From positions 62,001 to 126,000 of the forward strand of contig LT599017.1 in NCBI GenBank assembly GCA_900079765.1: a stretch of 64,000 nt of DNA, written 5' to 3'. The stretch is from an uncultured Eubacteriales bacterium (GTDB lineage Bacteria > Bacillota > Clostridia > Oscillospirales > Oscillospiraceae). A program made the position numbers and the translations under genes. The notes under the pieces were generated by a model. That model saw only the letters and a list, made by a program, of their open reading frames with translations, had not been told where the DNA came from and did not search any database. Shown one piece after another: positions 45,052-52,599 of the stretch. Position 1 is the first letter of the stretch, and the number at the start of each line of letters is the position of its first letter.

Positions 45052-46008
45052 TTACACGTCGTATTCGATAGGCTTAGAGAGCTTAATGGCCTTATTGATC
45101 GTGACCAGGATAATGATGGCTGTCGTCACCAGGGAAACTTGGCCGAAACCCGTGGATACCAGGTTGTGGTACCAGGTGGGATTGGCCACCCGGAACAGCG
45201 GGATGACACTGAGCACCAGGCAGATCATTACGACTGCATTACGAAGCGGCAGCATCATCTTTGTCTCATTTTCCTCCTGCTGGGCCTTTTGATCGGAGAA
45301 CTTATTGATAATCGGCAGGAGCGCCGCACGTAGCGTGTGATCACTCTGGCAGAGAATGAGGCTATCACACCACTGCGACCAGATTTTATTGTCCAGGGCA
45401 CTTTTCATACGCTCGATCTGTGCCGGAGCATTTGGGTCTATGTACTTCAGGTTGTTTATAAACGAAGCGAAAACGCTCTTCACCGGCTCGTTGATGTTGT
45501 CCATGTTTTCCTGGACGGCACCCAGGATATCGTTGGTGCGGGTATAGCTGGTGGTGATCAGGTTCAAGGCCGTCTCCAGCTGCTCGTTGAGGAACCGGTT
45601 ATAGCGGTACAGCGAAAACTGAGAGAGCCATAAGGGCAAATAGTAAAAACCCACTGCCAGCACGATGGCCAACAGCGGGTTTTGAAACATCAGTCCGACA
45701 CCGGCACCGGCGATACCAGCGAACAGCGCCATCCTCAGTGTCTTAGCATACCTTTCTTTTTGACCGGTCTGCTCGTAAACCTTTTGAGCCGCCCGGCGGC
45801 TCCGTACCATGTAGCTTTCCTTCGTTTTACCATTAATACGGGCTATATAGTCCTTTGCGCTTTCTGCCTTCGGCTTGCGGATCTGTCTTATGCGTGCGGC
45901 CGCACGCTCAATTTGGCCCTTTGTGCCACCCTTATGCAGCGCAAGCCCTGCAACGAAATACGCGCCCAGCCCGAATAGCAGCATGGACAGGGCATTAATC
46001 CAAATCAA
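45052..46008 (-). CDS. Type II secretion F-domain protein, TadB-like
   Basis: A 318-residue inner-membrane platform protein with the pattern of TadB: start helix, LFAGIAGAGVGLMFQNPLLA and a second helix at about 105-140, T2SSF domain (FLNEQLETALNLITTSYTRT), and C-terminal helices. It overlaps the ATPase gene by 14 bp. Confidence 0.8.
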   Translation of the reverse strand: MIWINALSMLLFGLGAYFVAGLALHKGGTKGQIERAAARIRQIRKPKAESAKDYIARINGKTKESYMVRSRRAAQKVYEQTGQKERYAKTLRMALFAGIAGAGVGLMFQNPLLAIVLAVGFYYLPLWLSQFSLYRYNRFLNEQLETALNLITTSYTRTNDILGAVQENMDNINEPVKSVFASFINNLKYIDPNAPAQIERMKSALDNKIWSQWCDSLILCQSDHTLRAALLPIINKFSDQKAQQEENETKMMLPLRNAVVMICLVLSVIPLFRVANPTWYHNLVSTGFGQVSLVTTAIIILVTINKAIKLSKPIEYDV

Positions 46009-47560
46009 GCTTTGTATCCTCCTTTATCGTTATGAATGGCTCCAGATCCGCCTTTCTAGCACCCTTTTTCAGCAGCCATTTTCTAAGCCGCTCAGAAATG
46101 GGATTTACCTGAACAAAATTGCCTTCCACCCTTACGCAGTCTTCTCCGTCGTAAACATTATCTCTGACGTCAAACTCAAAGAGCAGCTGCGACAGCAGCT
46201 CCCCGTTTTTGTAGCCGGTAACTTCCCTAATCTCCGTCACACGTCGGACGCGGTCAGAACAGGCCTCCACGTGGACTAGAATAGGGAATGCCCGGCTTAC
46301 CATGGAAAACAATGTGCTGTCATCCATATTATACGCTTTCTTTGCGAGTCCGATTATGCGCTGCGGTGTATCCAGGGTACTATTGGCGTGTGTTGTGGTG
46401 ATGACTGTGTGCCCGGTATTACTCACTTCCATCACTTCGTAGGCCTCCCGCCCTCGGATCTCTCCGGGCGCGATGATGCTGGGATTAAAGCGAAGAGAGT
46501 CTTTGACAAGCAGCTCCTGGTCTATGTTCTGTGCCTTTTCCTCGTTGGGGCGGGTTTTCGTGTGGATCACGCTGTTGAGAACGTTGCCATTCTCGTCCCG
46601 CCGAATAAAATTCCATTCCCGGGACCCCTCCTCGATGGTGTATGTGCGCACCGTCTCCGTCACAATCTCCAGCAGGCACCCGGCCAGCGTGGTCTTGCCC
46701 GCGCCAGTCTCGCCGGATATCGCCATAGACACACAGCGTTTTAAACATAGCAGTAGGAAGTCCATCATAGCAGAGGTCAGCGTACCGGCCATCAGGAGTT
46801 TTTCTTTGGATACCTGGGACGTATTTACTTTACGGATGGAAGAAGATACCGCAACATCATCATCCACAATCGGTGACTTCACTGCGGTGATCCGAATGCC
46901 GGGGCCAATGTCTGCGGTTGCCCGGGGCGTAGCGTCGTTGAACGCAGTTCCGGTAACCCGCATGATACGGTTGTGGATGTCCAATGCGTGCTGGGGGGAC
47001 AAGAAACGGTAGTTCGTCATCTTACGTTTCCCGTATAAAATTATCTCAACGCAATCCCAGGAATTGATGTCCAATTCTTCAAACCCCGGCAAGTCGAAAA
47101 GCCCCTCCCGTGTGATAAAGCTGAACCCCGCCATTGCACGAATTTGTGGAAAATTTTCTCTTTGAAATTTATTAGTCCATTCAAGTAGGTTTTTGAGGGA
47201 TTTAATCGTCTCTTTCTTACCGCGTTCTATTCCGATTTTTCTTTTAATAAAGCGACGAATAATGCGATATTTATAAACTCTCTTAGGAATGTCTAAAACA
47301 ATGATGGTATCCGCTTTTTCAAAGCTATCTGTGAGCCATGAATAGTACACTCCTTCGATAATCCAATCTTCGTTCTGAAGTATTTTGCCCAGCATTTCAT
47401 TTCTTTTTTCAATCAACATTTTTACACCATATTGATTCGCGGAATTGTCCCAAAACAAATCATCTAAATCATAATGCGGAACATTGTATTTTGCTGATAA
47501 CAGATTGGCTAAAAATGTTTTTCCTGTGCCGCTTCCGCCTATGATGTGAATTTTCATCAT
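45995..47560 (-). CDS. Chimeric protein: kinase-like P-loop domain fused to a TadA/CpaF-type ATPase
   Basis: A 521-residue protein. Residues 1-140 are a FlaR/adenylate-kinase-like P-loop domain (MMKIHIIGGSGTGKTFLANL; hydrophobic strand ADTIIVLDIP). From about residue 145 the sequence becomes a CpaF/TadA secretion ATPase (WDCVEIILYGKRKMTNYRFL), with a second Walker A GETGAGKT at 283-290, but lacking that family's N-terminal region. The kinase-like part is clearly AT-richer. The frame is continuous, so it may be made as one protein, but it looks like a deletion fusion. Start at the ATGATG after TTGGAGGGCA. Confidence 0.7.
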   Translation of the reverse strand: MMKIHIIGGSGTGKTFLANLLSAKYNVPHYDLDDLFWDNSANQYGVKMLIEKRNEMLGKILQNEDWIIEGVYYSWLTDSFEKADTIIVLDIPKRVYKYRIIRRFIKRKIGIERGKKETIKSLKNLLEWTNKFQRENFPQIRAMAGFSFITREGLFDLPGFEELDINSWDCVEIILYGKRKMTNYRFLSPQHALDIHNRIMRVTGTAFNDATPRATADIGPGIRITAVKSPIVDDDVAVSSSIRKVNTSQVSKEKLLMAGTLTSAMMDFLLLCLKRCVSMAISGETGAGKTTLAGCLLEIVTETVRTYTIEEGSREWNFIRRDENGNVLNSVIHTKTRPNEEKAQNIDQELLVKDSLRFNPSIIAPGEIRGREAYEVMEVSNTGHTVITTTHANSTLDTPQRIIGLAKKAYNMDDSTLFSMVSRAFPILVHVEACSDRVRRVTEIREVTGYKNGELLSQLLFEFDVRDNVYDGEDCVRVEGNFVQVNPISERLRKWLLKKGARKADLEPFITIKEDTKLDLD

Positions 47561-47587
47561 TGCCCTCCAATGTAAACTATATAAATA

Positions 47588-47693
47588 ATGGAATGTACTA
47601 TTATTGTGGAAGAACATATTGATCCCCCCTCACATATTTGCCGTATCCCTCTTATTCAATAGCCCCCACTCGGATCATTACCTGGTGGGGATT
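47588..47693 (+). repeat. Repeat R unit, copy 5
   Basis: ATGTACTATTATTGTGGAAG, then CACATATTTGCCGTAT, then CCCCCACTCGG...CCTGGTGGGG. Nearly identical to copy 6 over about 100 nt but with a poorer upstream part. It begins within 30 bp of the start of the chimeric ATPase gene on the other strand. Confidence 0.6.
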
Positions 47694-47743
47694 TCCTACT
47701 TGTATCTTATGCCAGAGATCTCCCGCGCATTGCAATTCTCCAT

Positions 47744-47948
47744 TTATTTAAAAATCGTTTCGAAATTATGGATTTTATAATTATAGCAATGGAAAATAAA
47801 ATGATCCAAAACGACTACCACCCTGAACCATAAAGGCAGGGCCGTCAGAATAACCTTTTGGGAATTTATTGTAAGAAACACGTGTATGACAGCCGCAATA
47901 CAAATAAGGCCCAAAGTAACGTAAGAAATTCGGATATATTTTAGACAT
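47744..47948 (-). pseudogene. Possible frameshifted small membrane protein gene
   Basis: A ribosome site AAGGAAAGGAATAAGCT precedes ATG 47948, but the frame it opens looks random. The neighbouring frame reads LKYIRISYVTLGLICIAAVI followed by two more hydrophobic segments, as in a small membrane protein, and lacks its own start codon. A single early frameshift would join them. Weak evidence. Confidence 0.35.
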
Positions 47949-48054
47949 AGCTTATTCCTTTCCTTGCCGTGGACTAATCAATAGTCGCGGTTTTGTTTGC
48001 GGCCTATTTTCGGCCAAAGAGGTGAAATGGAGACCTGATAGAATCCGTGCCGGA

Positions 48055-48100
48055 CTAACGACACCGCCTCTGGGGAGTTATCGCCGGAGGCGTCTTTTAC
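48055..48100 (+). terminator. Rightward terminator-like hairpin
   Basis: GACACCGCCTC...GAGGCGTC stem followed by TTTTACTTT. It could end an upstream small transcript starting around 47980; it also lies 15 bp after the stop of the 56-residue gene on the other strand. Confidence 0.5.
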
Positions 48101-48115
48101 TTTAACTGTGCTATC

Positions 48116-48286
48116 TCACTTTTCTTTGTGGCTACTAAATGCCAAAATCACGCCTACGATGCCGAAACCCAGCCCGCCATAATAAAAAATTGCGCCACTA
48201 GTGGCCGCTCCGTCCGCCCAGACTAATGGCAAAGAAAAAAGAATGCCAAATAAAATACATGCTATGCCCTTTAACTGCCTTTGCAC
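48116..48286 (-). CDS. 56-residue membrane protein
   Basis: A GTG at 48286 follows an excellent AAAGGAGGCGGCAGGTT. The protein has two hydrophobic helices: QLKGIACILFGILFSLPLVW (about 4-23) and FYYGGLGFGIVGVILAF (about 34-50), with a basic tail HKEK. Short two-helix proteins with a start like this are common in Clostridia. Function unknown. The start is directly downstream of repeat S copy 1 on the opposite strand. Confidence 0.6.
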   Translation of the reverse strand: MQRQLKGIACILFGILFSLPLVWADGAATSGAIFYYGGLGFGIVGVILAFSSHKEK

Positions 48287-48321
48287 AACCTGCCGCCTCC
48301 TTTAAAAATATCCTGTTACCA

Positions 48322-48413
48322 AAGTATACCACATCGCTACGCCCATGCGAAGAGCAACAAAAACCCCAGTCTAGAGTTGTCATACGGGCTGGGGGCTTTG
48401 CTTTTATTTTACC
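48322..48413 (+). repeat. Repeat S, copy 1
   Basis: TATACCACATCGCTACGCCC, then GAAGAGCAACAA, then a hairpin CCCCAGTC...GGGCTGGGG and GCTTTGCTTTTATTTT. Alike to 49354-49438. Looks like a small transcript with terminator. Confidence 0.5.
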
Positions 48414-48439
48414 AAAATACTGAGATAGTTAATTTTGCT

Positions 48440-48632
48440 GCAACAACTTTTGCTTATTATTTTAAAATTTCTTGGGTATCATAATATCTGTAAGGAACAA
48501 TTTCTTTTTCATTTCATCCTCTTTGTTCGAAGTTGACCGGGCGCCAAGAGCGGGCGTCCGGCCTTTTTTATGCGCGGCAGCATAAAGACACCGCCCCTGG
48601 GGATTGCTCCCTGGGGGCGGGTTTTTGGTTCT
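48440..48632 (+). repeat. Repeat Q, copy 2
   Basis: About 190 nt closely matching 38424-38612, again ending with two terminators (GGGCG...CGTCCGGCCTTTTT and CCGCCCC...GGGGGCGGG TTTTT). It lies directly after repeat S copy 1 and just before the 3' end of the acetyltransferase gene. Confidence 0.5.
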
Positions 48633-48661
48633 CATTAATGCTTATTTTCGTGAAGTTGATT

Positions 48662-49096
48662 TTAGTAGTCCAACACCATAATGTGTTCATTTCCAAACAC
48701 CTGTCCATTGAAAACAAAGCCGAGGCTCTTATACAATTCTACAGAAGCACCACCATCTGGATGCACGCCAAGATATATTTTATGCCTGCTATTATCCTGC
48801 TGAATTATTTTGATTACTTGTTCCATAGCCTGTCTCCCATAGCCTTTTCCTTGAAAGCGCATATCTACCATAAGACGATAAATCCAATATTCATTGTCGT
48901 CTCTGTCAACGCAATACATAATAAATCCAACGGGTTGGTCATCATTAAAAATAGCCAATGGCACGCATTCAGGCTGAACCTTTGCTTGCGCGATCGAAAC
49001 TGCATTTGACGTAACCAATTCTTTCTGTTTTGAATGTACGTTAAGTTCAACAATGTCCCAAAAGTTTTTTGTATTGATTTCCTGTAATGTGATCAT
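48662..49096 (-). CDS. GNAT acetyltransferase (PaiA/SatA/spermidine-acetyltransferase-like)
   Basis: A 144-residue GNAT: MITLQEINTKNFWDIVELNV, ECVPLAIFNDDQPVGFIMYC, the acetyl-CoA loop RFQGKGYGRQAMEQVIKII (about 87-105), and PDGGASVELYKSLGFVFNGQ. Closest in look to PaiA/BltD-type diamine or streptothricin acetyltransferases. The start follows CGGGAGTATAAT; the frame upstream is the attenuator. Expression seems regulated by a leader peptide plus terminator, as for antibiotic resistance genes. Confidence 0.85.
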   Translation of the reverse strand: MITLQEINTKNFWDIVELNVHSKQKELVTSNAVSIAQAKVQPECVPLAIFNDDQPVGFIMYCVDRDDNEYWIYRLMVDMRFQGKGYGRQAMEQVIKIIQQDNSRHKIYLGVHPDGGASVELYKSLGFVFNGQVFGNEHIMVLDY

Positions 49097-49123
49097 ATTA
49101 TACTCCCGTTCTATATTTGGGCA

Positions 49124-49157
49124 TAAAAATGCCCGAGAGATGTGATTTCTCCCGGGC
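49124..49157 (-). terminator. Attenuator terminator before the acetyltransferase gene
   Basis: Leftward stem GCCCGGGAGA / TCTCTCGGGC (one G-U) with a 7-nt loop and ATTTTTAT, between the leader peptide and the acetyltransferase. Its 5' arm can instead pair with CTCCCGG inside the leader-peptide gene. Confidence 0.8.
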
Positions 49158-49188
49158 AATCACAATTACAACCATAACTGCTTATAGC

Positions 49189-49242
49189 TTATAAGCAGAC
49201 CATGCCGGGAGCCATGTTCGTTTTGAAAAAACCATTCATCAT
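49189..49242 (-). CDS. 17-residue leader peptide
   Basis: Reads MMNGFFKTNMAPGMVCL and stop, with ribosome site AAAGGGAGCGGTCATT. The stop codon is in a perfect hairpin CTGCTTATA-AGC-TATAAGCAG (49180-49200). The APG codons hold the CTCCCGG that could pair with the terminator's 5' arm. Stalling of a ribosome in this peptide would change which hairpin forms, the classic layout of ribosome-mediated attenuation. Confidence 0.7.
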   Translation of the reverse strand: MMNGFFKTNMAPGMVCL

Positions 49243-49275
49243 AATGACCGCTCCCTTTCAAACTTAAATTGATTT

Positions 49276-49305
49276 ATTATAGCATCTTACAAGTTGTATT
49301 GTCAA
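49276..49305 (-). promoter_or_regulatory. Promoter of the leader-acetyltransferase transcript
   Basis: Both boxes are consensus: TTGACA (49300-49305) and TATAAT (49276-49281), 18 bp apart, 34 bp before the leader ATG. Confidence 0.88.
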
Positions 49306-49353
49306 TTAAAGATAATATTATATAATTATATTATCCGTAGTGCTTATTTGCAT

Positions 49354-49438
49354 TTATACCACACCACTACGCCCGTGCAAAGAGCAACAAGAGCCCCCCA
49401 TCACTCGATAATACGGGTGGTGCGGTTCTTTCTTTGCC
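49354..49438 (+). repeat. Repeat S, copy 2
   Basis: TATACCACACCACTACGCCC, then AAAGAGCAACAAGAGCCCC, then a GC-rich hairpin and TTCTTTCTTTG. Partner of 48322-48413. Confidence 0.5.
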
Positions 49439-49529
49439 CTTTTCAGGAGGTACAGCAAATACCGACCTATTAATCATTTTAAGGCTGGTACAATCAGGAG
49501 AGGCCGTGGCGAGGCGGCCCTAGCGTTTT

Positions 49530-49569
49530 GTTATAGCGGCTCTGTGGGTGGGGCCGCTATAACTCTTTT
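49530..49569 (+). terminator. Strong rightward terminator
   Basis: Stem GTTATAGCGGC / GCCGCTATAAC followed by TCTTTT. The 90 bp before it have no gene, so it may end a small RNA that begins around 49440. Confidence 0.75.
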
Positions 49570-49597
49570 AGTCCGGCCAGCGGGGCTTTTTCACATA

Positions 49598-49716
49598 ATT
49601 CGCCCAACCTGAATATACTATTATTGTGGAAGAACATATTGGATCCCATCACATATTTGCCGTATCTCCTCTTATCAATGGCCCCCACTCGGTTCATTAC
49701 TGGGTGGGGGTGTCTT
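49598..49716 (+). repeat. Repeat R unit, copy 6
   Basis: TTCACATAATTCGCCCAACC, TATACTATTATTGTGGAAGA, then CACATATTTGCCGTAT, then CCCCCACTCGG...CTGGGTGGGGG. Best match to copy 5, with the promoter-like upstream part shared with copy 3. Confidence 0.6.
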
Positions 49717-49769
49717 GCGGCCTATTGCCCGACCAGAGACCTAAGGGAATACGAGCCAGAATAAAGAAA

Positions 49770-49798
49770 GCCCGCGCCTTGACGGTTAAGGCGCGGGC
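49770..49798. other. GC-rich hairpin before the small membrane protein gene
   Basis: Perfect 11-bp arms GCCCGCGCCTT / AAGGCGCGGGC, 46 bp before the ATG at 49845. No U run; probably a leader structure or a terminator remnant. Confidence 0.5.
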
Positions 49799-49844
49799 GG
49801 GTAGAATATTCCATAAGGATTACATATGTAACGGAGGGTGTGAA

Positions 49845-50036
49845 ATGGACATAATAACATTTGCCCTTATTGGTCTTGCTGTTTTAGTTGTCGTATTTTT
49901 TGCAGCTATTCAGTGTGCCTTTTGTTTTCTCAAACCACGTATTTTAAAACTACTCCCAGCAATATTGTATTTTATTGCATATTTTATCGTTTATAACACA
50001 CCTGGTAAGCCCGCTTTGCATTCAACACTCGCCTGA
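49845..50036 (+). CDS. 63-residue membrane protein
   Basis: Two membrane helices (about 4-28 and 35-50) and a short polar tail. GGAGGGTGTGAA precedes the ATG. A longer frame starting at 49626 is rejected because its extra N-terminus lies in repeat R copy 6 and the hairpin. No family recognised. Confidence 0.65.
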   Translation: MDIITFALIGLAVLVVVFFAAIQCAFCFLKPRILKLLPAILYFIAYFIVYNTPGKPALHSTLA

Positions 50037-50062
50037 AATCTTCTGATTTCAGGCGATTTACT
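50030..50062 (+). terminator. Terminator of the small membrane protein gene
   Basis: Stem CGCCTGAAATC / GATTTCAGGCG with loop TTCT and a T-rich tail; it overlaps the last codons. Confidence 0.8.
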
Positions 50063-50075
50063 TTATTTATTTGGC

Positions 50076-50873
50076 TTATAGATCGCTTGCCTGGCCCGCC
50101 CCCAGCAGCCTGTCCGCGCAGCACTGATACAGCTTTGCGGTGGCCAGCACGTCGGGCAGGGCACGGTGGGAAACGGGGACTGTGATGTCCAGTGCCTCCT
50201 TCAAAAACGCCAGAGTGTAGCGGGGCAGCTCCGGGTAGGCCTTCCGCGCCAGGGGCAGGGTGTCAATGGCGCTGTTGAGTATTTTGAGTCCCAGTCGCTG
50301 AGCCTTGTACTGCAAAAAAGGCAGGTCGAAGGACGCGATATTGTGCCCCACCAGCGGGTCACCGCCGATAAAGTCCAGAAAGCCGGGCAGTACCTCCCTG
50401 ATGTGGGGCGCGTCGGAGAGCATGTCGGGGGTGATGCCGGTTAAGGACTGAATGTCCAACGGGAGGGGGACCTCTGCCTTCACCAGGGCGTCGTAGCGCC
50501 CCGTTTCCGCCCCATCGCGAACCCGCACGGCGGCAATCTCGATGATGCTGTCTTCCACCTTGCTGAAACCCGTGGTCTCGATGTCCAGTACCACGTACTG
50601 GAGGGGCATAGACGATGCGGACGCCCCCCGCTGCATGTCTTTCAGATGGTCCGCGTTGATGCAATGAAGCCCGCCTGCCAGCCCAATCACCGCCGTGTCC
50701 GGCCCGGAGGAGCCTACCAGCCTACACCGGACAGGCCTGCCTGTGTAGAAACCCGAGTAGATCATGTCCTTCAGCCAGGCCGCCCCTGCGGGGGCGAGGC
50801 CTCGGGCCTTCATATACGCCAGCGCGTCCTTCTCAGAGGAAAATTGTGTCCACGCCCCGGCGGGAGAAATCAT
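50076..50873 (-). CDS. DEDDh 3'-5' exonuclease (DnaQ/PolC-epsilon type)
   Basis: A 265-residue protein. The N-terminal 80 residues are an extra domain without a clear match. The exonuclease starts at YVVLDIETTGFSKVEDSIIE (Exo I, about 93-112), followed by GHNIASFDLPFL (Exo II) and a C-terminal HRALPDVLATAKLY (Exo III with His-x4-Asp). All metal-binding acids and the histidine are present, so it should be active as a proofreading or DNA-repair nuclease. Confidence 0.87.
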   Translation of the reverse strand: MISPAGAWTQFSSEKDALAYMKARGLAPAGAAWLKDMIYSGFYTGRPVRCRLVGSSGPDTAVIGLAGGLHCINADHLKDMQRGASASSMPLQYVVLDIETTGFSKVEDSIIEIAAVRVRDGAETGRYDALVKAEVPLPLDIQSLTGITPDMLSDAPHIREVLPGFLDFIGGDPLVGHNIASFDLPFLQYKAQRLGLKILNSAIDTLPLARKAYPELPRYTLAFLKEALDITVPVSHRALPDVLATAKLYQCCADRLLGAGQASDL

Positions 50874-50946
50874 AGCGTCCAGCCCCTTTTCTCATTTCGT
50901 TTCTCTCAGTTTAGACGATTTTCCCCAAAAAGGGAAGAGGGTGAAG

Positions 50947-50980
50947 CAAAAAGAAAGGTCGGCGCTGATGCGCCGACCCT
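50947..50980 (-). terminator. Terminator of the LysM-CAP gene
   Basis: Leftward stem GGTCGGCGC / GCGCCGACC followed by TTTCTTTTTG. Confidence 0.85.
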
Positions 50981-50994
50981 TCTTCGTGGTTGGT

Positions 50995-51597
50995 TTACCC
51001 AATGAACATCTGGGTCCAGTAGTTTCCGCTGGCCACGTATCCCACGCCGATCTGGGTGTACGACGCGTTGAGGATGTTGGCCCGGTGGCCGCTGGAGTTC
51101 ATCCACGCAGTCACCACCTCCTGGGGTGTACGCTGGCCATAGGCGATGTTCTCGCCGGCGGTGCGATAGGTAAGGCCAAAGGCCTTCATCATCTCAAAGG
51201 GGGTGCCGTAAGTAGGGCTGGTGTGGGAGAAGTAGTGTTTATCCGCCATGTCCTGGGACTTGTACCGGGCCACGCGGGACAGCTCCCAGTTGGTGCTCAG
51301 GGCCGCCAGACCGTTCTGAGCCCGGGCCACGTTCACCAAGCGGATGACCTCGGCCTCATAGGCGGTGACGGAGCTGTCCAGGGTGGGGATGGTCAGCACC
51401 TGACCGGGGTAAATGAGGTTAGGGTTCGTGATTTGGGGGTTGGCACTGATGATCTCGCTGGTGCCCACCTTGTACTTGACGGCCAGCTTCCACATGGTGT
51501 CGCCCTGGGCCACGGTGTAGGACAGGGCGGACGCGCCGGTGGACAGCAGTGTGACGGCGAGAGCGGCGGCGACAAATTTGTACATTAATTTTTTCAT
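50995..51597 (-). CDS. Secreted LysM-CAP protein (SafA/YkwD-like)
   Basis: A 200-residue exported protein. Signal peptide MKKLMYKFVAAALAVTLLST with cleavage likely after ASA, one LysM peptidoglycan-binding domain (SYTVAQGDTMWKLAVKYKVG), and a CAP/SCP domain (LVNVARAQNGLAALSTNWEL, HYFSHTSPTYGTPFEMMK, GENIAYG, WMNSSGHRANILNASYTQIG). In spore formers such proteins sit in the coat or cortex (for example YkwD). The start after GGAGGTTTTACCC is chosen over one seven codons earlier. Confidence 0.88.
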   Translation of the reverse strand: MKKLMYKFVAAALAVTLLSTGASALSYTVAQGDTMWKLAVKYKVGTSEIISANPQITNPNLIYPGQVLTIPTLDSSVTAYEAEVIRLVNVARAQNGLAALSTNWELSRVARYKSQDMADKHYFSHTSPTYGTPFEMMKAFGLTYRTAGENIAYGQRTPQEVVTAWMNSSGHRANILNASYTQIGVGYVASGNYWTQMFIG

Positions 51598-51819
51598 GGG
51601 TAAAACCTCCTTTTCCAAGAGGTTAGCACTGTGAGACAGGGGAATTCAATACAAAAATATTGGAAATTCAAAAAAATAAGGCAAAATCATGGGCAAATAT
51701 CAGGAAAATGTTGTGCCTTTAAATTTCTCTTTCTGTTTTGCGAATTATCGTGTATACTATGGGTAAGTCCGTCTTCCGTAAAAGCGGAAAGTCTTTGCGG
51801 ACAAGGGAGTTTTGCAGCA

Positions 51820-52542
51820 ATGGAATTCAATGAAAATATGCATCCCGATGGTGGCTATCAGGAGCAGTACGTCCCGGCGGAGAGCGTCGGAGTCTATACC
51901 GCGAAGACCTTCCTGTGGATGTTCTTCGGCCTGCTGGTGACCTTCCTGACGGCGATGGGCCTGGTGCAGACTGGCCTGATTCTCGTGGTTTATAGCATCC
52001 CCAGCGTCTTCACGGTTCTGTTCGTGGTGGAGGTGGCTGTGGTCCTCATTCTCAGCGCGCGCATCCATAAGATGTCGGTGGTTTCGGCCCGCGTGCTGTT
52101 CTTTACTTACGCGGTGCTCAACGGCATTGTCTTCTCTGCCTATCTGCTGATCTACGACGTGTTCAGCCTCATTCTGGTCTTCGGTGCTACCGCCCTCTAC
52201 TTTGGCGGCATGGCGATCTTCGGCTGGGTAACCAAGGCAGACCTCTCCCGCATTCGAAATGTGCTGGTGGGGGGACTGATCTTCCTTATCGTCTTCGGCC
52301 TCCTCTCCATGTTCATCCCGGGCCTTGAGGTGTTTGAACGCCTCCTCTGCCTGGCGGGCATCGCCATCTTCCTGGCCTTCACCGCGTACGACACACAGAA
52401 GATAAAGGCCTACTATGCTGCCTATCAGGGGGACGACGTCATGCTGAAGAAGGCCTCCATCTTCTCTGCCCTTGAGCTTTATCTTGACTTCATTAACCTC
52501 TTCCTCTACCTCCTGCGCCTCCTGGGCCGCCGGAGGAGATAA
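51820..52542 (+). CDS. Bax inhibitor-1/YccA family membrane protein
   Basis: A 240-residue protein with seven hydrophobic helices and the UPF0005 pattern: VGVYTAKTFLWMFFGLLVTF at the start, RVLFFTYAVLNGIVFSAYLL in the middle, FTAYDTQKIKAYYAAYQGDD and ALELYLDFINLFLYLLRLLG at the end. BI-1 proteins form pH-dependent calcium leaks in the membrane; the bacterial role is unclear. The start after AAGGGAG is preferred over an upstream frame with a poor composition. Confidence 0.88.
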   Translation: MEFNENMHPDGGYQEQYVPAESVGVYTAKTFLWMFFGLLVTFLTAMGLVQTGLILVVYSIPSVFTVLFVVEVAVVLILSARIHKMSVVSARVLFFTYAVLNGIVFSAYLLIYDVFSLILVFGATALYFGGMAIFGWVTKADLSRIRNVLVGGLIFLIVFGLLSMFIPGLEVFERLLCLAGIAIFLAFTAYDTQKIKAYYAAYQGDDVMLKKASIFSALELYLDFINLFLYLLRLLGRRRR

Positions 52543-52559
52543 CCGGACGAAAAAACACG

Positions 52560-52599
52560 CCGCGCCGCCTTTTATTGGGCGGCGCGGCTCTTGTTTACA
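52560..52599 (+). terminator. Terminator of the Bax inhibitor-1 gene
   Basis: Stem CCGCGCCGCC / GGCGGCGCGG with loop TTTTATTG and CTCTTGTTT. From here to 52800 no gene is seen. Confidence 0.8.
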
